Source: Hemicordylus capensis
Taxonomy: Eukaryota; Chordata; Lepidosauria; Squamata; Cordylidae
Reading direction: 5' to 3'
Length of the DNA: 64,000 nt
NCBI RefSeq assembly: GCF_027244095.1
Contig: NC_069661.1
Coordinates: forward strand, 191,055,501-191,119,500
This document shows positions 34,971 to 46,904 of the stretch, piece by piece (the stretch's first letter is position 1; every line of letters starts with the position of its first letter). The notes beneath the pieces were generated by a model, which saw only the letters and a program-made list of their open reading frames with translations, was not told where the DNA came from and made no database searches. A program made the translations under genes and the position numbers.

Positions 34971-36807
34971 GTCAGATTGGGCCATTTCCTAGTTGGTCAG
35001 AGTTTGTCTCCAGAATGGAAGACATCCTCTAGCATCTGAGTAATTCCTAGGTTTGCTAGCCCTCCAGGATTGACCTGGCGTCTTCAGGAATTGGCTTCAA
35101 TTTTCAGGTGATTATTGAAAGCAATCTTGGATAAGTTAATGGTCTGATATTATGAAAAATATTGGAAAAGGTTTTAGGGGAAAACATCTCCAGGGATAGC
35201 TTCAATCAGAGTTGGCGGCCCTAGTGGAATTGTCCAGTGAGCAGTAGTTACAACAGAAGCCCCTTCTTCAAAGAGTAATTCCCTCAGAAATGCTTTGGTG
35301 TGTCTGCTCCAGACAGGCAAACTAGAAGCACATGTGTATAAGAGACATGGGTTTGAGCAAGTGTGGGAACACTGTTCTCAATTTTCTAAGGGTAGAGTGG
35401 GCTTTTAGTGTGATTAATAAATATTTAGTTTAAAATATCAGTGTCAAATTATTTAATTCTCTTTAACCACTGGCAACACATTTTGAATGGAATTTAAACT
35501 TTTTTGACCTTTCCGAGGCTTCCTATTTCATTATTAAGATGTTGAAGCAGTGAATAATAGCAGGGGAAGATGTATGTTCAGTTAAGGCATTTGTAAGATT
35601 TAATAGAAATAATAAATTAGTGTAACTACTGTTCACTGGACAATCCTTTTGCTGGATAGTCTTATCATATTAGTACAATTTTTCATCTCTGCTGCTACAA
35701 TAAGAGCTTTATTGTGAGGCTGGAAAGTACCTGCATGATCTTTCTTCTTTTCACTACATTTGGTGTTTTTATAATGAATTCTCCTGTAAAAGAAGATAAA
35801 TGACTAAATTCAGAAATCTCCAGACATTATTTTTCATTAGCTGGATTTCTACATAAAAACCATTAAAATGGTTCATTGCTGGAAAATGGTCAATCTTTTG
35901 TGGAAACAGAATATTGCAATAATAAAAGGCATATCAGTTGTGTTATAAGATAACAACCAATTTGCCAGATGCCTGCAATGATAATGCTTCATAAGCTGGG
36001 AGTTTGTCTCACTGATATGATGCTGCGATTATTATTAGTATCAGGCTTCAAATGATGGGTAATTCATATCTCTTAGACAAAAAAGCCACATATTTCCAAA
36101 CTTATTATCTGCTATACTTTTTAACAAGACTGAAATTAAATTAATCCAAAACTGTAAATAGATCTTTGAAATGCAATTGATCAGATATTGAACTTAGTAT
36201 ATGGAAACAATGTTGTCATTAAATTTTTAGTCTGACTTTATTAATATTTTATCTAAAGCTTCAAGAACACCAAGGGACAGAACATGAGCAATATGCTGTT
36301 GCCAAAGAGAGTATACCAAGAATATCCAATAAGAGACATACAATCAGATTTAAAAGATACACTAGTGAATCTCTTTGAAAAATAGAGAAATCATATCCAG
36401 TGTTATTAACACTCCCCAAAGAACCCACATCTTCATTTTCAACAAACATAATGTAATTAGGTGTGCTAAGAAGAGAAATAGTGTAAGCCACAATTGCTTT
36501 ACCATTACAAAGAAGAAACCTGTTCAGCATTATTCAACATAAAAAATACACATAGCAAGACTGAAATAAGCCAATGCACTGTAAACAAAAAAACAACAGC
36601 AGCAGAAGGTCTTGGGACAACCCACAGTGTAACCTGTGCAATGAAGGTCATTTTGAGGAGGCTGGAGCAGCTGTTTTTGCAAATGAAAAGAGAAATGCTC
36701 TGTATTGCTTCACTTCATGGTAGTGTCGTTAAGTCTCTCAGCCATTTCTACTTGTCCATTTACGAATTTTTAAATCTGAAGTGAGGGCTATAAAATCTGA
36801 AGTGAGG
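34971..36807. other. No gene recognised; AT-rich unique DNA
   Basis: Only short motif-free open frames. A 20-25 bp local duplication, TAAATCTGAAGTGAGG.C, occurs at about 36771-36805, just before the L2 fragment. Confidence 0.5.
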
Positions 36808-37712
36808 CCTGGAGGCAGTAATGGGCTGGGTGAGGGATAACAAACTGAAGTTGAATCCAAATAAGACAGAGGTACTGACTGGGGCGGCGGGGGGAGGACC
36901 CGAGAGATGATTTAGATCTGCCTGTTCTAGATGGGGCTACACTCCCCGTGAAAGATCATGTATGTAGCTTGGGAGTGCTCCTAGATGCAAAGCTCTCTCT
37001 GGTTTCTCAGTCTGAGATGGTGGCCAGGAGCGCTTTTTATCAGCTTTGGCTGATATGTCAGCTACGTCCATTTCTAGAGGTGAATGACCTTAAAACAGTG
37101 GTACATATGCTGGTAACCTCCAGGCTTGAATACTGTAATGCGCTCTATATGCGGCTGCCTTTGTACATAGTCTAGAAACTCTAATTGGTACAGAATGCAG
37201 CAGCCAGATTGGTCTCTGGGACAACACAAAGGGACCACATAACACTGATTTTAAAAGAACTGCACTGGCTGCCAATATGTTTCTGGGTGAAATACAAAGT
37301 GCTGGTTATTACCTATGAAGCCCTTAACGGCTTGGGTCCAGGATATTTAAGGGAGAGCCTCCTTTGTCATAAACCCTGCTGCCTGTTACACCAGCTTGTT
37401 GGGTGGCAACCCAGGACCGGGCTTTCTCTGTGGCTGCCCCAGGGCTTTGGAATATGCTCCCTGCTGAAATAAGATTATCCCCTTCTCTGTTTGCTTTCAG
37501 GAAGAACCTCAAGACTCTCCTGTTTTTGCAAGCTTTTAATTAGAATTAATTTTAATAATTTTAAAAACTTGTTTCAATAATTATTTTATTCTGTTGTTTT
37601 TATTGTGTGAGGTATTTTAACCTATGACTTTTAAATATTTTAAAATGTGTACACCAGCTAGAGATGTACATAACAGGCGGTATAAAAATATGATAAATAA
37701 TAAATAAAACTC
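36808..37712 (+). mobile_element. L2 LINE 3' fragment, sense
   Basis: Begins inside the RT thumb region (AVMGWVRDNKLKLNPNKTEV), then LGVLLDAKLSLVSQSEMV, VVHMLVTSRLEYCNALYM, QNAAARLVSG, RDHITLILKELHWLPI and YEALNGLGPGYLRE: the L2-clade C-terminal blocks in order. Stops and small frame changes break it (for example TAG near the VRKL position at about 37172). The 3' end is an ATAAATAATAAATAAA tail. 5'-truncated, non-functional. Confidence 0.85.
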
Positions 37713-37889
37713 ATAGCCTTATTGGCCAAATATTCCATGTGCCATAATTGCTCTTGTATATACCTCAGAAATGAAGCACTGAAAATATGGAATGCATTTA
37801 CTGCCTGTTTATTTATGAGATGTATACCTTGTGGAGCTAATTTTAGTATCGAGCAACTGGTCACCACTATTTTTTCTCTACTGTGTCCC

Positions 37890-38097
37890 AGACACTAGAC
37901 ACTTCCAGCCTCAGAGGCAAGATGCCTCTAAATACCAGTTGCAGGGGAGCAACAGCAGAGAGAAGGGATGCCTTCACTTCTTGCCTGTGGGCTCCGCAGA
38001 AGCATCTGGTGGACCGCTGTGCAAAACAGGATGCTGGACTAGATAGGCCTTGGGCCTGATCCAGCAGGGCTCTGCATATGTTCTTCTGCTACCACTA
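37890..38097 (+). mobile_element. CR1 LINE 3' UTR fragment
   Basis: CCAGCCTCAGAGGCAAGATG, AGCATCTGGTGGACCGC, GATGCTGGACTAGATAGGCC and GATCCAGCAGGGCTCTGC then TATGTTCTTCTG match, in order, the 3' end of the CR1 at 58865-59068. No ORF is left. Confidence 0.8.
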
Positions 38098-38437
38098 TAA
38101 TGATAATGCCCCTCCCAGATTCTGGAGAATGGGTATGCAACCCTAGGACCCTTCTCCCCAAGTGACTTCATTTCAGGGGGAGATGTTCAGCCCTCACCAA
38201 TGTAAATGTTCTTGTTAGCAAACTTTAATCCTTGCCCTAAAATTGCCTTCCTGTGTGCCCAGATGAAACACAGAGATTCATGTTGTCTCAGTTTCATCTG
38301 CAACTTGGGGTAAATGTGGTTCCTCACATTATTATTTAAAGAAATAAGGTTAAGGTTGTGTTCTAAGAGGCTGTGTAGTCTGTTTTGTCTGTTTTTAAAC
38401 ATTGAGTGTTCAGTTCAGGCTGTGCACTGGTTTAGAT
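38098..38437. other. No gene recognised
   Basis: Unique-looking DNA. Confidence 0.4.
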
Positions 38438-38961
38438 TAGGGATTTGCAAAATGTATCAACACTGAAATGTTTCAACTCAAAACAGCCTGTTTTGAGTGT
38501 TTCAAACTCAAAACAAAATGTCCCTTTAAATAAAGGGCCTGTTTCAAGCTTGGGACAAACAATCCTGGTTCAATTTCAAACATTTCAAGCGCCATTTGGG
38601 ATGACTATTTTCCCTTGCTGATTGGTTTTCTGGCACTGGCTTGTGATTCTTTGGGGGTTTGGGGAAAAGGTTAAAAAGTATTTAAAATCAGCTGGTTGCC
38701 CATTTTGTTTGTGGATTGCGTGGTAGGTAGCACCCATCATGCCCTACCACCCAACCCACTTTGGTGTCCCTAGAAGCTACCCATGGGGAGCAATGGGGTG
38801 TTTCATGATTCCCCATTGTTTCCTATGACTGAAACACTCAAAACATTTTGAATTTTGTTCTGTCAAAACAACCAGGTCAACCACAGTTTCAATGAAATAT
38901 TTCAGCCATCTGCATTTTGTTTTGAGTTCAAAACACAAAATCTGTTTTGTGCACATCTCTA
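38438..38961. mobile_element. hAT-like foldback MITE, 'TAGGG' family copy 5 (AAAACA subfamily)
   Basis: Starts TAGGGATTTGCAAAATG, ends TTTTGTGCACATCTCTA; flanks gtttagat and gtgtagtt match 6/8. Subterminal arms consist of TTTTGAGT / ACTCAAAA and TTTCAA / TTGAAA words in both orientations instead of the GGTTCA words of other copies. Confidence 0.7.
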
Positions 38962-39861
38962 GTGTAGTTAATTTATCCAATCTATTTACAAGGTTAAATA
39001 TAGCTCTCTCACAGGGGTCTTAATCCAGCTTGCTATAGTGTTTCCCCTAATCTATGGGGAAAGAGTGAGGGAGGAGTTTGGAGACTATGTTGTCCTTAAG
39101 GGGATAGTGCTGAGTTAATTTACTGTGCCTGAATACAACAGAGTCTTGAGATTGGGACTGGTCCCAGAAAAAGCACTGCTGCCTGAAAGAAATACCTACT
39201 GTTATATCTTAGGTATTTGGAATTCCCTACTGTTTACCAAGTAAGTCTCAGTTTGCTCTAGCAACATATCACAGCTAAGAAGTATTGAATTCTAAGCTGC
39301 AGACACGTCTAAATGCAGGAAATATTCATAATTGTGCAAATCATGCTAAAAAAAATGTGATATTCTCCCATTGTCAATATTAATCATAACCAAAAGATCC
39401 AGAAGATGCAATCTAGTTATTTTGTGGCACCTCTTGACAAACAGCTCATCATCTCGTAAAACTGTTCCTAATTGGTACCAATTCAAATGGTAAGTGGAGG
39501 ATTGTGTTATTGCTCCCCCTGTATCTTGGAGTGCTACAGTCCAGGAATAACTGGCTATGTGTTGCTATGTCTACAACTCCCGCCATCCCCATCCACAAAT
39601 TATTGTGGGGATGATGGTTGTAGTTCACCAGCAGCTGGGTGTCAAAGGTTGCCTATCCTGGCTGCATGCATGTTTTTCTTTATTTTTGATGATGTCACAA
39701 AAAGTGCTTGTTAGAGCTGGGAATGTGCCATATATGGAAAATGCTGGGGGTGGGGAAGAGAGGAGTAATGTGACTGGCATGTCTGCTTCAATGTCTCAAC
39801 TTGCAGCTGCTCCAGGCATGCTGCAGGTGATTTGTCACCCTTCCAATCACAGTGCTTGGGG
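38962..39861. other. No gene recognised
   Basis: A short block at about 39530-39660 (CTACAACTCCCGCCATCCC ... TGGTTGTAGTTCACCAGC) resembles a decayed SINE/MITE-like arm, but I cannot assign it. Confidence 0.4.
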
Positions 39862-40694
39862 TAGGGATCTATGAGCCGGCTCGATCTGAGCTGGGCTTGA
39901 CATCGAACTGGCCTGGTTTGGGTGGTCCAAGTTTGAACTAGATTGACCCTGCAAAGGGGGGTGCTCGTCTGGGTTCAAACCTGCCCAGCCCCCGGTTCTA
40001 AGAATCAGTTCGCAGACCGTTTAGGTATACTTGTAAAGGGGAATCCAGAGAGGATTCCTCTTTACAAGTAAAAGGAAATTCCTTAAAATAAGGCGGGGTG
40101 GTGGTGAGTGAAAGGGCCCTTGTACCTTTTATTTCAAGCCTGCAGCAGCTGCAGCACAGAGTCTCCAGAGGTGGCAGGAGATGGTGGCGGGGGGCCCTCC
40201 AGGCCATTTTCATGACCTCCATGCATGTGCAGAGACCATTTGTGTGTGGTGACACAAATGGTCTCTGTGCATGCGCGTTCATGAAAATGATCTCCGTGCA
40301 TGCGCAGAGGCCTGAACCGGTCACAGCCGGCCCCGGCTGTCATTCAGGAGACTGTGGGGGGCTTGGAAGACCCCCACTGCCACCCCCCACTGCCTCCAGA
40401 GACTCTCCACTGCAGCTGCTGTTGCAATCCTGAAATAAAAGGTACAAGGGCCCTTTCACTCCCCCCCCCCATCTTATGTTCCCTTTTACTTGTGAATTCC
40501 CTTTTACTTGTGAAGAGAAATCCTAGCTGGATTCTCTTTTACAAGTATACTTCCAAACTGGCCCGTGAACCAGTTCAGCCCAATCTGATGGCCAAACTGG
40601 ATCCGGTTCATCTGAGCTTGAAGCCAGACTGGGCCGGTTCGAATCGGTCTGGATTCAAACTGATCTGGCAAAACCGGTTCTGTGCACATCCCTA
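39862..40694. mobile_element. hAT-like foldback MITE, 'TAGGG' family copy 6
   Basis: Starts TAGGGATCTATGAGCCGG, ends CCGGTTCTGTGCACATCCCTA; flanks gcttgggg and gtttgcgg match 6/8. The two halves are inverted copies over several hundred bases: TATACTTGTAAAGGGGAATCC versus GGATTCTCTTTTACAAGTATA, and AAAGGGCCCTTGTACCTTTT in both orientations. The centre is near 40245. Overlapping open frames on both strands are palindrome artefacts. Confidence 0.8.
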
Positions 40695-41384
40695 GTTTGC
40701 GGGGAGAGATGTAGAATTGTATAGTAAAAACTGTTGGAGTCAAAACTACACTCTTCTTGTGCACAGTCTAGTCTTTAGAAGGCACTGGGAAGGTGCTGTT
40801 ACTTGTTGCAGAGAGGGAGAGAGAGAGAGGGAGAGAGAGAGAAAGAGTCCTCCAAACCCACACACGTTCAATGCCCTGCCTGCTTGCTGTCTTCTTGTCA
40901 AAAATGTCCTCCCATAAAGTGCTGTTCTCTCAGTATGTTTGTGCCATTGCTCTGTTATTCTGCTATCAGCAGATATTTGGCTGCTCAAGACTATTGGATG
41001 TGTATCAACTTCAGGGTTTCTTTTGGCTAAGGGAGTTTGCAACTGAATATTTTTTACTTTGTGTATATTCAAGCAAAAATGTGAAAAGCAAAGTGGAAGG
41101 TTTGCCTGCTTTTCTGACCCTGGCACTTCTGCATGAAATGGAGGTAGTATCAACCCCTCAGAACAAGAGTCTGCTCTCAACTCTAAGAGAGGTCTAGCAT
41201 GCCTGGAATTTTTATCTGATTCTGACTTGTAATACCGGTACTAGATTGTAATGATTTCCTAATTTCCAAAGGAACATTATATCCTATGAGGTGATGCATC
41301 AAACAATTCTACATGTGCTGGTACAATTATCAGATGCATATTTCAATAATTGCTCACATTATGATGAATACCAATACAGCAAAT
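40695..41384. other. No gene recognised; contains a (GA)n tract
   Basis: A (GA)n-rich tract lies at about 40809-40847. The open frames crossing it read low-complexity RERE/SLSLS and are not genes. Confidence 0.5.
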
Positions 41385-41628
41385 ATTTATATACTGCTTT
41401 TCAATAAAAAGTTCCCAAAGCTGTTTATATAGACATACATAAATAACTGAATAAATAAAATGGCTCCCTGTCCCCAAAGGGCATACAATCTAAAAAAGAA
41501 ACATAAGATAGACATCAGCAACAGACACTGGAGGGATGCTGTGCTGGGGATGGATAGGGCCAGTTGCTTTCCCCCTGCTAAATAAAGAGAATCACCACTT
41601 TTAAAAGGAGCCTCTTTGCTCAATTAGC
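41385..41628 (-). mobile_element. Short retroposon S2, copy 4, near full length, antisense
   Basis: The clearest copy. On the minus strand it reads GCTCCTTTTAAAAGTGGTGA ... TCTTTATTTAGCAGGGGGAA ... TTTTTTAGATTGTATGCCCT ... TTATTGAAAAGCAGTATATA. About 240 bp. Used here as the reference for the other S2 copies. Confidence 0.7.
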
Positions 41629-41679
41629 AGGGGATTTGAATCATAATGGATCTGATAAATTTGTCCAGACAGAGGACTA

Positions 41680-41719
41680 ACGTGTGTGTGTGTGTGTGTG
41701 CGCGCACACACACACACAC
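41680..41719. repeat. (GT)n-CGCG-(CA)n alternating purine-pyrimidine tract
   Basis: Forty bases of strict purine-pyrimidine alternation: a (GT)n arm, a central CGCG and a (CA)n arm, which makes it self-complementary as well as Z-DNA prone. Confidence 0.9.
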
Positions 41720-42747
41720 CCCTACACCTAGTTTTGCAACAGAGGTCACAACTATTTCCCATGTACTGAAGATGTGCATTAGGTCTCTTCTTATTTTGGC
41801 AGGGTACTCTTTGCATAAAGCAAGCATCCTTTAAAAACATAACATTGCGTGAGCATGAAAGATGCCAGGAGCTAGATCACAGAGCAGCATATGGTACAAC
41901 TGCTGTCTCCCTACTTGCCTTTGTCCAAGTTCTGCTTCTCTTAGAACAGCAGTCATTTTCTTCCAACTAAAGATCACAAGAGACAAGAGCATCTGACTCC
42001 TAGTATGCCACCTTTGGCTCATACTGGGCTTTAAACCAAGCCCTTTCTCAAATAGAAAAGCAAGAGAAAAGTGACAGAAGAATAGATACAGTATATTTGA
42101 AGAGGGCTCAGTGCTACGGGGTGGGTGGGGGGGGGGGAGGTTGTATGATTACAGACTTCCTGATGGCAGAAGCTAGAGGTTAAGAGCCAATGTTTCTCCA
42201 AAGCAGAACAGGTAATAAAGAGGCCTACCTAAAAGTCCTGAAACTTCAACCAAGCACGGTACAGTTGAAATGAATTCTACTTTCCCCATTATTGTAGCTT
42301 TTGACCCACATATGCCTGTCCTCTGTCTCTTGCCTCTTCTAATTGTTATTTTATTATTACTGTGACCAGGCAGTGATATAGCACCCACCTTTTTTGATCC
42401 TACTTTCCTTTGATTTATTTACAATATTTAATGGCTGAGGGGGTTTCTACGAAAAGGCACACAAATCTATCCATTTAGAATCCAGGTCAACTTTTCTAGA
42501 TTACACCAGGTTTTTTTGGCAGAGTACATATTGTTCTGTTCAGGCTGCTCATTAGCCATGAGTGCCATATACATCTATCATACTGTAAATAATGCCCCTA
42601 TCAAATTTGTCAAAAGTAGCCTTCTGATTCAGTTCCATGGGTCTGCAAATGTATACAATATTATGAATGTTGTGGGAGCCTTGTCCAAATCTGCCATGCT
42701 ATTGGGAAAAAGGGCAGTTCTATGGGTGGCCAAACGCCCCCTCAGAC
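41720..42747. other. No gene recognised
   Basis: Unique-looking DNA with a short G run near 42128-42137. The open frame 42516-42932 runs into the next SINE and has no domain. Confidence 0.45.
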
Positions 42748-43020
42748 ATAGGAACATAGGAAACTGCCATATACTGAATCAGACCCTGGTCTATCTAGCT
42801 CAGTATTGTCTTCACAGACTGGCAGCAGCTTCTCCAAGGTTGCAGGCAGGAATCTCTGTCAGCCCTATCTTGGAGAAGCCAGGGAGGGAACTTGAAACCT
42901 TCTGCTCTTCCCAGAGCAGCTTCATCCCCTGAGGGGAATATCTTGCAGTGCTCACACATCAAGTCTCCCATTCAGATGCAACCAGGGCAGACCCTGCTTA
43001 GCTATGGAGACATTGCCCAC
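42748..43020 (-). mobile_element. tRNA-type SINE, copy 3
   Basis: GGAACATAGGAAACTGCCAT, ATCTAGCTCAGTATTGTC, CCCTATCTTGGAGAAGCC, CTTGCAGTGCTCACACATC and GGGCAGACCCTGCTTAGC follow the order of the 1397 copy. Near full length. Confidence 0.7.
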
Positions 43021-43274
43021 CCTCATTTCTGTTTTAGAAATATAATATGTGTGACATCGCTTGCCCACCCATAAATACACTTTGCCTCTTGGGTGCCTGT
43101 TCCCCTCCCTCTGGTGCCGCCAGTGTTTGGTGCATACACATTTTAACTCAGTATTTTCCAGCACTTCCTTGCTTTCCAAATAGCAATGAGTATTCTTGTG
43201 ATACTGGATCTTTGCAAACATTTAACCCATTTGCACCCTAACTCTCTCCTATAAGTTCAGCAAATGCATTTCTG

Positions 43275-43400
43275 TTTCTAATACTGTATGTATTGTTTAT
43301 TTTTCTATGTAAACCACTTTGAGAACTTTGGCTGAAGAGCAGTATATAAAAATCCATCGTCGTCGTAGTAGAAGTCGTTGTTGTTGCTGTCGTAGTAGAA
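43275..43400 (+). repeat. S2 3' tail with a CGT/GTT/TAG trinucleotide tail
   Basis: TTTTTCTATGTAAACCACTT and CAGTATATAAAAATCC followed by (CGT)n, (GTT)n and (TAG)n words. It is the end of an S2 copy truncated just upstream. Confidence 0.5.
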
Positions 43401-44466
43401 TCTTCCACCTGAGACACAGAGACATGAGAAAAAGTGGTCACTCCAGCCCTTTTAATTTTTCCTTGCAATCCACTACAGTCTGTTATGATTCTAGTTCTCT
43501 GGTTCCTTGTTTGAAAGGTTGGCTTTCTTGACCCTGTATTTGGCACAATATGGCCTTTGAGGCCATCATGCTGGTAACTCCGAACCTACCCTTCTGGCTC
43601 CAGGCTCTAGAGGATGACACTTAACATCTTCCTCACCACAAGAGCAATAAAAGTCGAAAGATCCTTTATGGATTCTGCTTAGTGCACACACCATTGCTTC
43701 TTCCCTGCAGATAGCCTAGAGGGAATCTTCATGCACCTAAACTTCTTAAAGCTAAAATTGAACTCACTGTGCTCCTTAGCCCTTAGTGTGTTACACTTTG
43801 AACATCTTTTTGCAAGCAGAGCTGGGCACAAACGTCAAAACACTTGAAGGGGAAGACAGCAAATCTGCCTTTAAATCTTTTTCCTATTTTGCTGCTTTCT
43901 TAACCTTTTCCTCTCCGCTTAATAGACTGAGCCTCTTTAGATGCCGAGTAAACTGATTATGTGTTTTTTGCCCTGTCAGGCTGCTACTGTGGGTATAATG
44001 GCCCATGGGTGAATGAGTTATATCACTCACTGTTTACTGGATGCTGCATCGAGGGAGATTGCACGCACTTTGTAAAACCATCACATTGACTTCAGGTGAT
44101 GGCTCTGGCATGAATTGATTGCCTACGAGTAGTATGCAGAGGACTGAGTCCCTCCCTCCCTCTGTAAATATGCCTCTGTTTGCTGACGCTGCAGTGGGAG
44201 AGCCAAGAGGCCCAACTAATTGATAAAGGCTAAATAAAAACCTGCCAACTGTGAGAAACACAGACTAGTGAGAAAACACATAGACTAGGATGGGAGAGCA
44301 GGTACGTGACACAGTTCTTAGCTTAAGAAATGAAAAGCAGGCCAAAAGACAGGTAAAATGAACAAGGAAGGTGTCTTCAGTGCAGACAACATAATAGAAG
44401 TACTGTAGTCTCTGGATCTAGGAGGTTTTCTGAGTGGTAATAGTAAATGCACATAAACTATTCAGA
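43401..44466. other. No gene recognised
   Basis: No motif or element terminus that I can support. Confidence 0.45.
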
Positions 44467-44955
44467 AAGGTTGTTCACACAACCAGGCTTACCTAGGTAG
44501 AACAGGGCAACTACAGTTAGGGCTGGTTGTATGCAACGCTGGGATTGCTCCCGATCCTGGCGCTTCACCCCTGGGTAGTTCTTGTTTGAAACCTGGGCTA
44601 AAAGTAAGGTAGCAGGATGCATGCATGCCTCCTACTTCACACCCAGATTGTGTGGGCACTTTGGCTGCCAGTAGCCATGCTTACCATAGAGCTGGTAGTG
44701 GGAGGAATAGCTCAGCATCTGGGAGATATTCCGACTTCCTTCCCACCACCTCTCCTTCAGTGCATCATTTGCCTCTACACCACTCATGTGGGTGTGCTAG
44801 GGATGTGCACAAAACTGGAAAAATGTGGTTCAGCTCGAATCAAAATGGATTTGAACCGAGTCCAGCCCAATTCTGTGCACACCCGAGCTGAACCATGTTC
44901 GGTTCAAACCAAGCCGTTTGAGTAGGCTTGGAGCTTTACTGGTAAAGCTCCAATT

Positions 44956-45143
44956 GGACCTATCCACCCTCAGCACAGTACTTCCAGTGACTGTTGCTGG
45001 TGTCTATCTTATGTTTTGTTTTAGAATGTGAGCCCTTTAGGGACAGGGAACCATCTTATTTATTTATTATTTCTCTGTGTAAACCACCCTGAGCTATTTT
45101 TGGAAGGGCGGTATAGAAATCGAAATAATAATAATAATAATAA
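44956..45143 (+). mobile_element. Short retroposon S2, copy 5, with (AAT)n tail
   Basis: CCAGTGACTGTTGCTGGTGT, TTTTAGAATGTGAGCCCTTT, AAACCACCCTGAGC and GGAAGGGCGGTATAGAAATC, then (AAT)n at 45123-45143. Its tail is where the R4 LINE inserted. Confidence 0.7.
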
Positions 45144-45584
45144 TCCTTCATAAACAACTATCAAAACAGTTCGATCACATTTTGCAAGGAGGTGATATTG
45201 AACAATGGCTAACAACTGGGAAAACTCATCTCATAATGAAAGATCCAGCAAAAGGTGCAGTTCCAAGCAATTATAGACCGATAACCTGCCTGCCAACCAT
45301 GTTCAAATTATTAACTGGAATAATAGCAGATGAAGTGATGCAACACTTATTAACTGACAAACAGCTTCCAGTTGAACAGAAAGGAAATTGCCCAAACACC
45401 AGAGGCACAAAAGACCAGCTGCTGATTGACAAAATGATTTTAGAAAACTGCAAGAGAAGAAAAACAAATCTAAGTGTTGCATGGATTGACTACAAGAAAG
45501 CCTTCGATTCATTGCCTCACACATGGATACTAAAATGTTTAGAAACAACTGGTGTCAGCAAAAACATTCAGATATTTATTTTAA
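45144..45584 (+). pseudogene. R4-clade ORF, first part (RT fingers and palm motif A)
   Basis: Open from the (AAT)n junction with no start codon of its own, since the 5' half of the element is absent. Residues visible in order: LHKQLSKQFDHILQGGDIEQ, EQW..GKTHLIMKDP, NYRPITCLPTMFKLLTGI (RT motif 1-2 region), GTKDQLLIDKMI, then AWIDYKKAFDSLPHTWI, which is palm motif A with its catalytic aspartate (D of WIDY). The protein would reverse-transcribe the element RNA at the cut target. The frame is lost in an A run at about 45583-45588 and continues in the next frame. The N-terminal DNA-binding fingers known for R4-type proteins are not present. Confidence 0.85.
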
Positions 45585-46648
45585 AAAAGCAATGAGCATG
45601 TGGAGTACACAGTTAACAATCAATGGCGAGACACTTGGACAGGTTAGCATTAGAAGAGGCATTTTCCAAGGGGACTCATTATCCCCTCTGTTGTTTGTAA
45701 TCCCCATGACCCCACTTTCACAAATACTAAACAAAACAGGCCTCGGATACCAAACATCTAAAACATCAAGTCAAATCAACCATCTGCTGTACATGGACGA
45801 TCTGAAGTTGTATGGAAAGTCCCAGTCAGAAATCGAATCACTGCTAAACACTGTCCGTATATTCAGTAGCGATATAGCAATGGAGTTTGGACTAGACAAG
45901 TGTGCTGCATTAATAATGAAAAGAGGAAAAATAAGAAAAACAGAAGGAATAGAACTGCCCAATGGAAGCAAGATCAAGAACCTGGAAGATAAAGAATGTT
46001 ACAAATACTTGGGCATTCTCCAGGCTGATAACATCGCACACACTGAAGTTAAAAGAAAAATTGGAAGTGAATACATCAGGAGAGTTAGAAAAATCCTCAA
46101 GTCCAAACTCAATGGCGGGGACACCATACAAGCCATAAACACCTGGGCTATACTTGTTATCAGATACACTGCAGGAATAATAGACTGGACCCAGGCAGAG
46201 CTAGAGAAGCTAGATCGTAAGACCAGGAAAATCATGACCATCAATCATGCTCTGCACCCCCGCAGTGATGTAGATAGGCTATACCTCCCTCGCAGCTCAG
46301 GTGGAAGAGGAATGCTGCAAGTCCATCAAACAGTAGAGGACGAGAAAAGAGGCCTTGAAGAATATATCAAGGACAGTGAAGACGATGCACTTCAAATGGT
46401 CAAGAACGAGAAACTATTCAACACCAATGAAACAAAGCAGGCCTACAAGAAAGAACAAGTCAAGAACCGAGCAGAAAAATGGAAAAATAAGCCCCTGCAT
46501 AGTCAATATTTGCACAATATAAGTGGAAAATCAGACATCACCAAGACCTGGCAATGGCTTAAGAATGGCAACTTGAAGAAAGAAACAGAGGGTTTAATAC
46601 TGGCTGCACAAGAACAGGCACTAAGAACAAATGCAATAAGAGCAAAAG
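45585..46648 (+). pseudogene. R4-clade ORF, second part (RT palm motif C, thumb)
   Basis: Continues the RT after the A-run frameshift: KAMSMWSTQLTINGETLGQ, RRGIFQGDSLSPLLFV (motif B) and LLYMDDLKLYGKS, the catalytic YMDD box (motif C). Then a long helical region (WTQAELEKLDRKTRKIM, HPRSDVDRLYLPRSSGGRGM) typical of R4/R2-type thumb and linker. It stays open for about 350 codons without a stop, which suggests moderate age. The frame reaches the target-duplication word AGAGCAAAAG (46639-46648) where another LINE inserted. After it an accidental stop follows within the insert. Confidence 0.88.
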
Positions 46649-46904
46649 GGCTCTGAAGGGAGGGCAGCGTCCTTCTTACCTCCTCTCAGCTCAGTTTTTT
46701 AATTCCATTACTTTCCTTGTTTTAATCTTCTGAGGTTTGGGTTTTCTTTTGCCTCCCTGCCCTTCGTCCTTTTTACTGCCAACACCGAGCTTGTCAGCAA
46801 AAGTATTTCAAGGTTAGCACTCGGAACAGAAGATATGAGCCCGCAGCCCCCACCTGCTTTCCGTGTTTGTTGACTCAGCTTGAGTCAGACCTCAGCTGGC
46901 TACA

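Noticed and set aside
36261-36530. Hydrophobic minus-strand open frame
   Set aside because: AT-rich chance frame with no family resemblance.
39472-39874. Two overlapping open frames
   Set aside because: No domain; partly inside a palindromic short block and the start of a foldback element.
40793-41197. Overlapping open frames on both strands around a GA tract
   Set aside because: Driven by the (GA)n tract (RERERE / SLSLSL); no domain in the remainder.
42516-42932. 138-residue open frame
   Set aside because: Its last third is a SINE copy; the rest has no domain.
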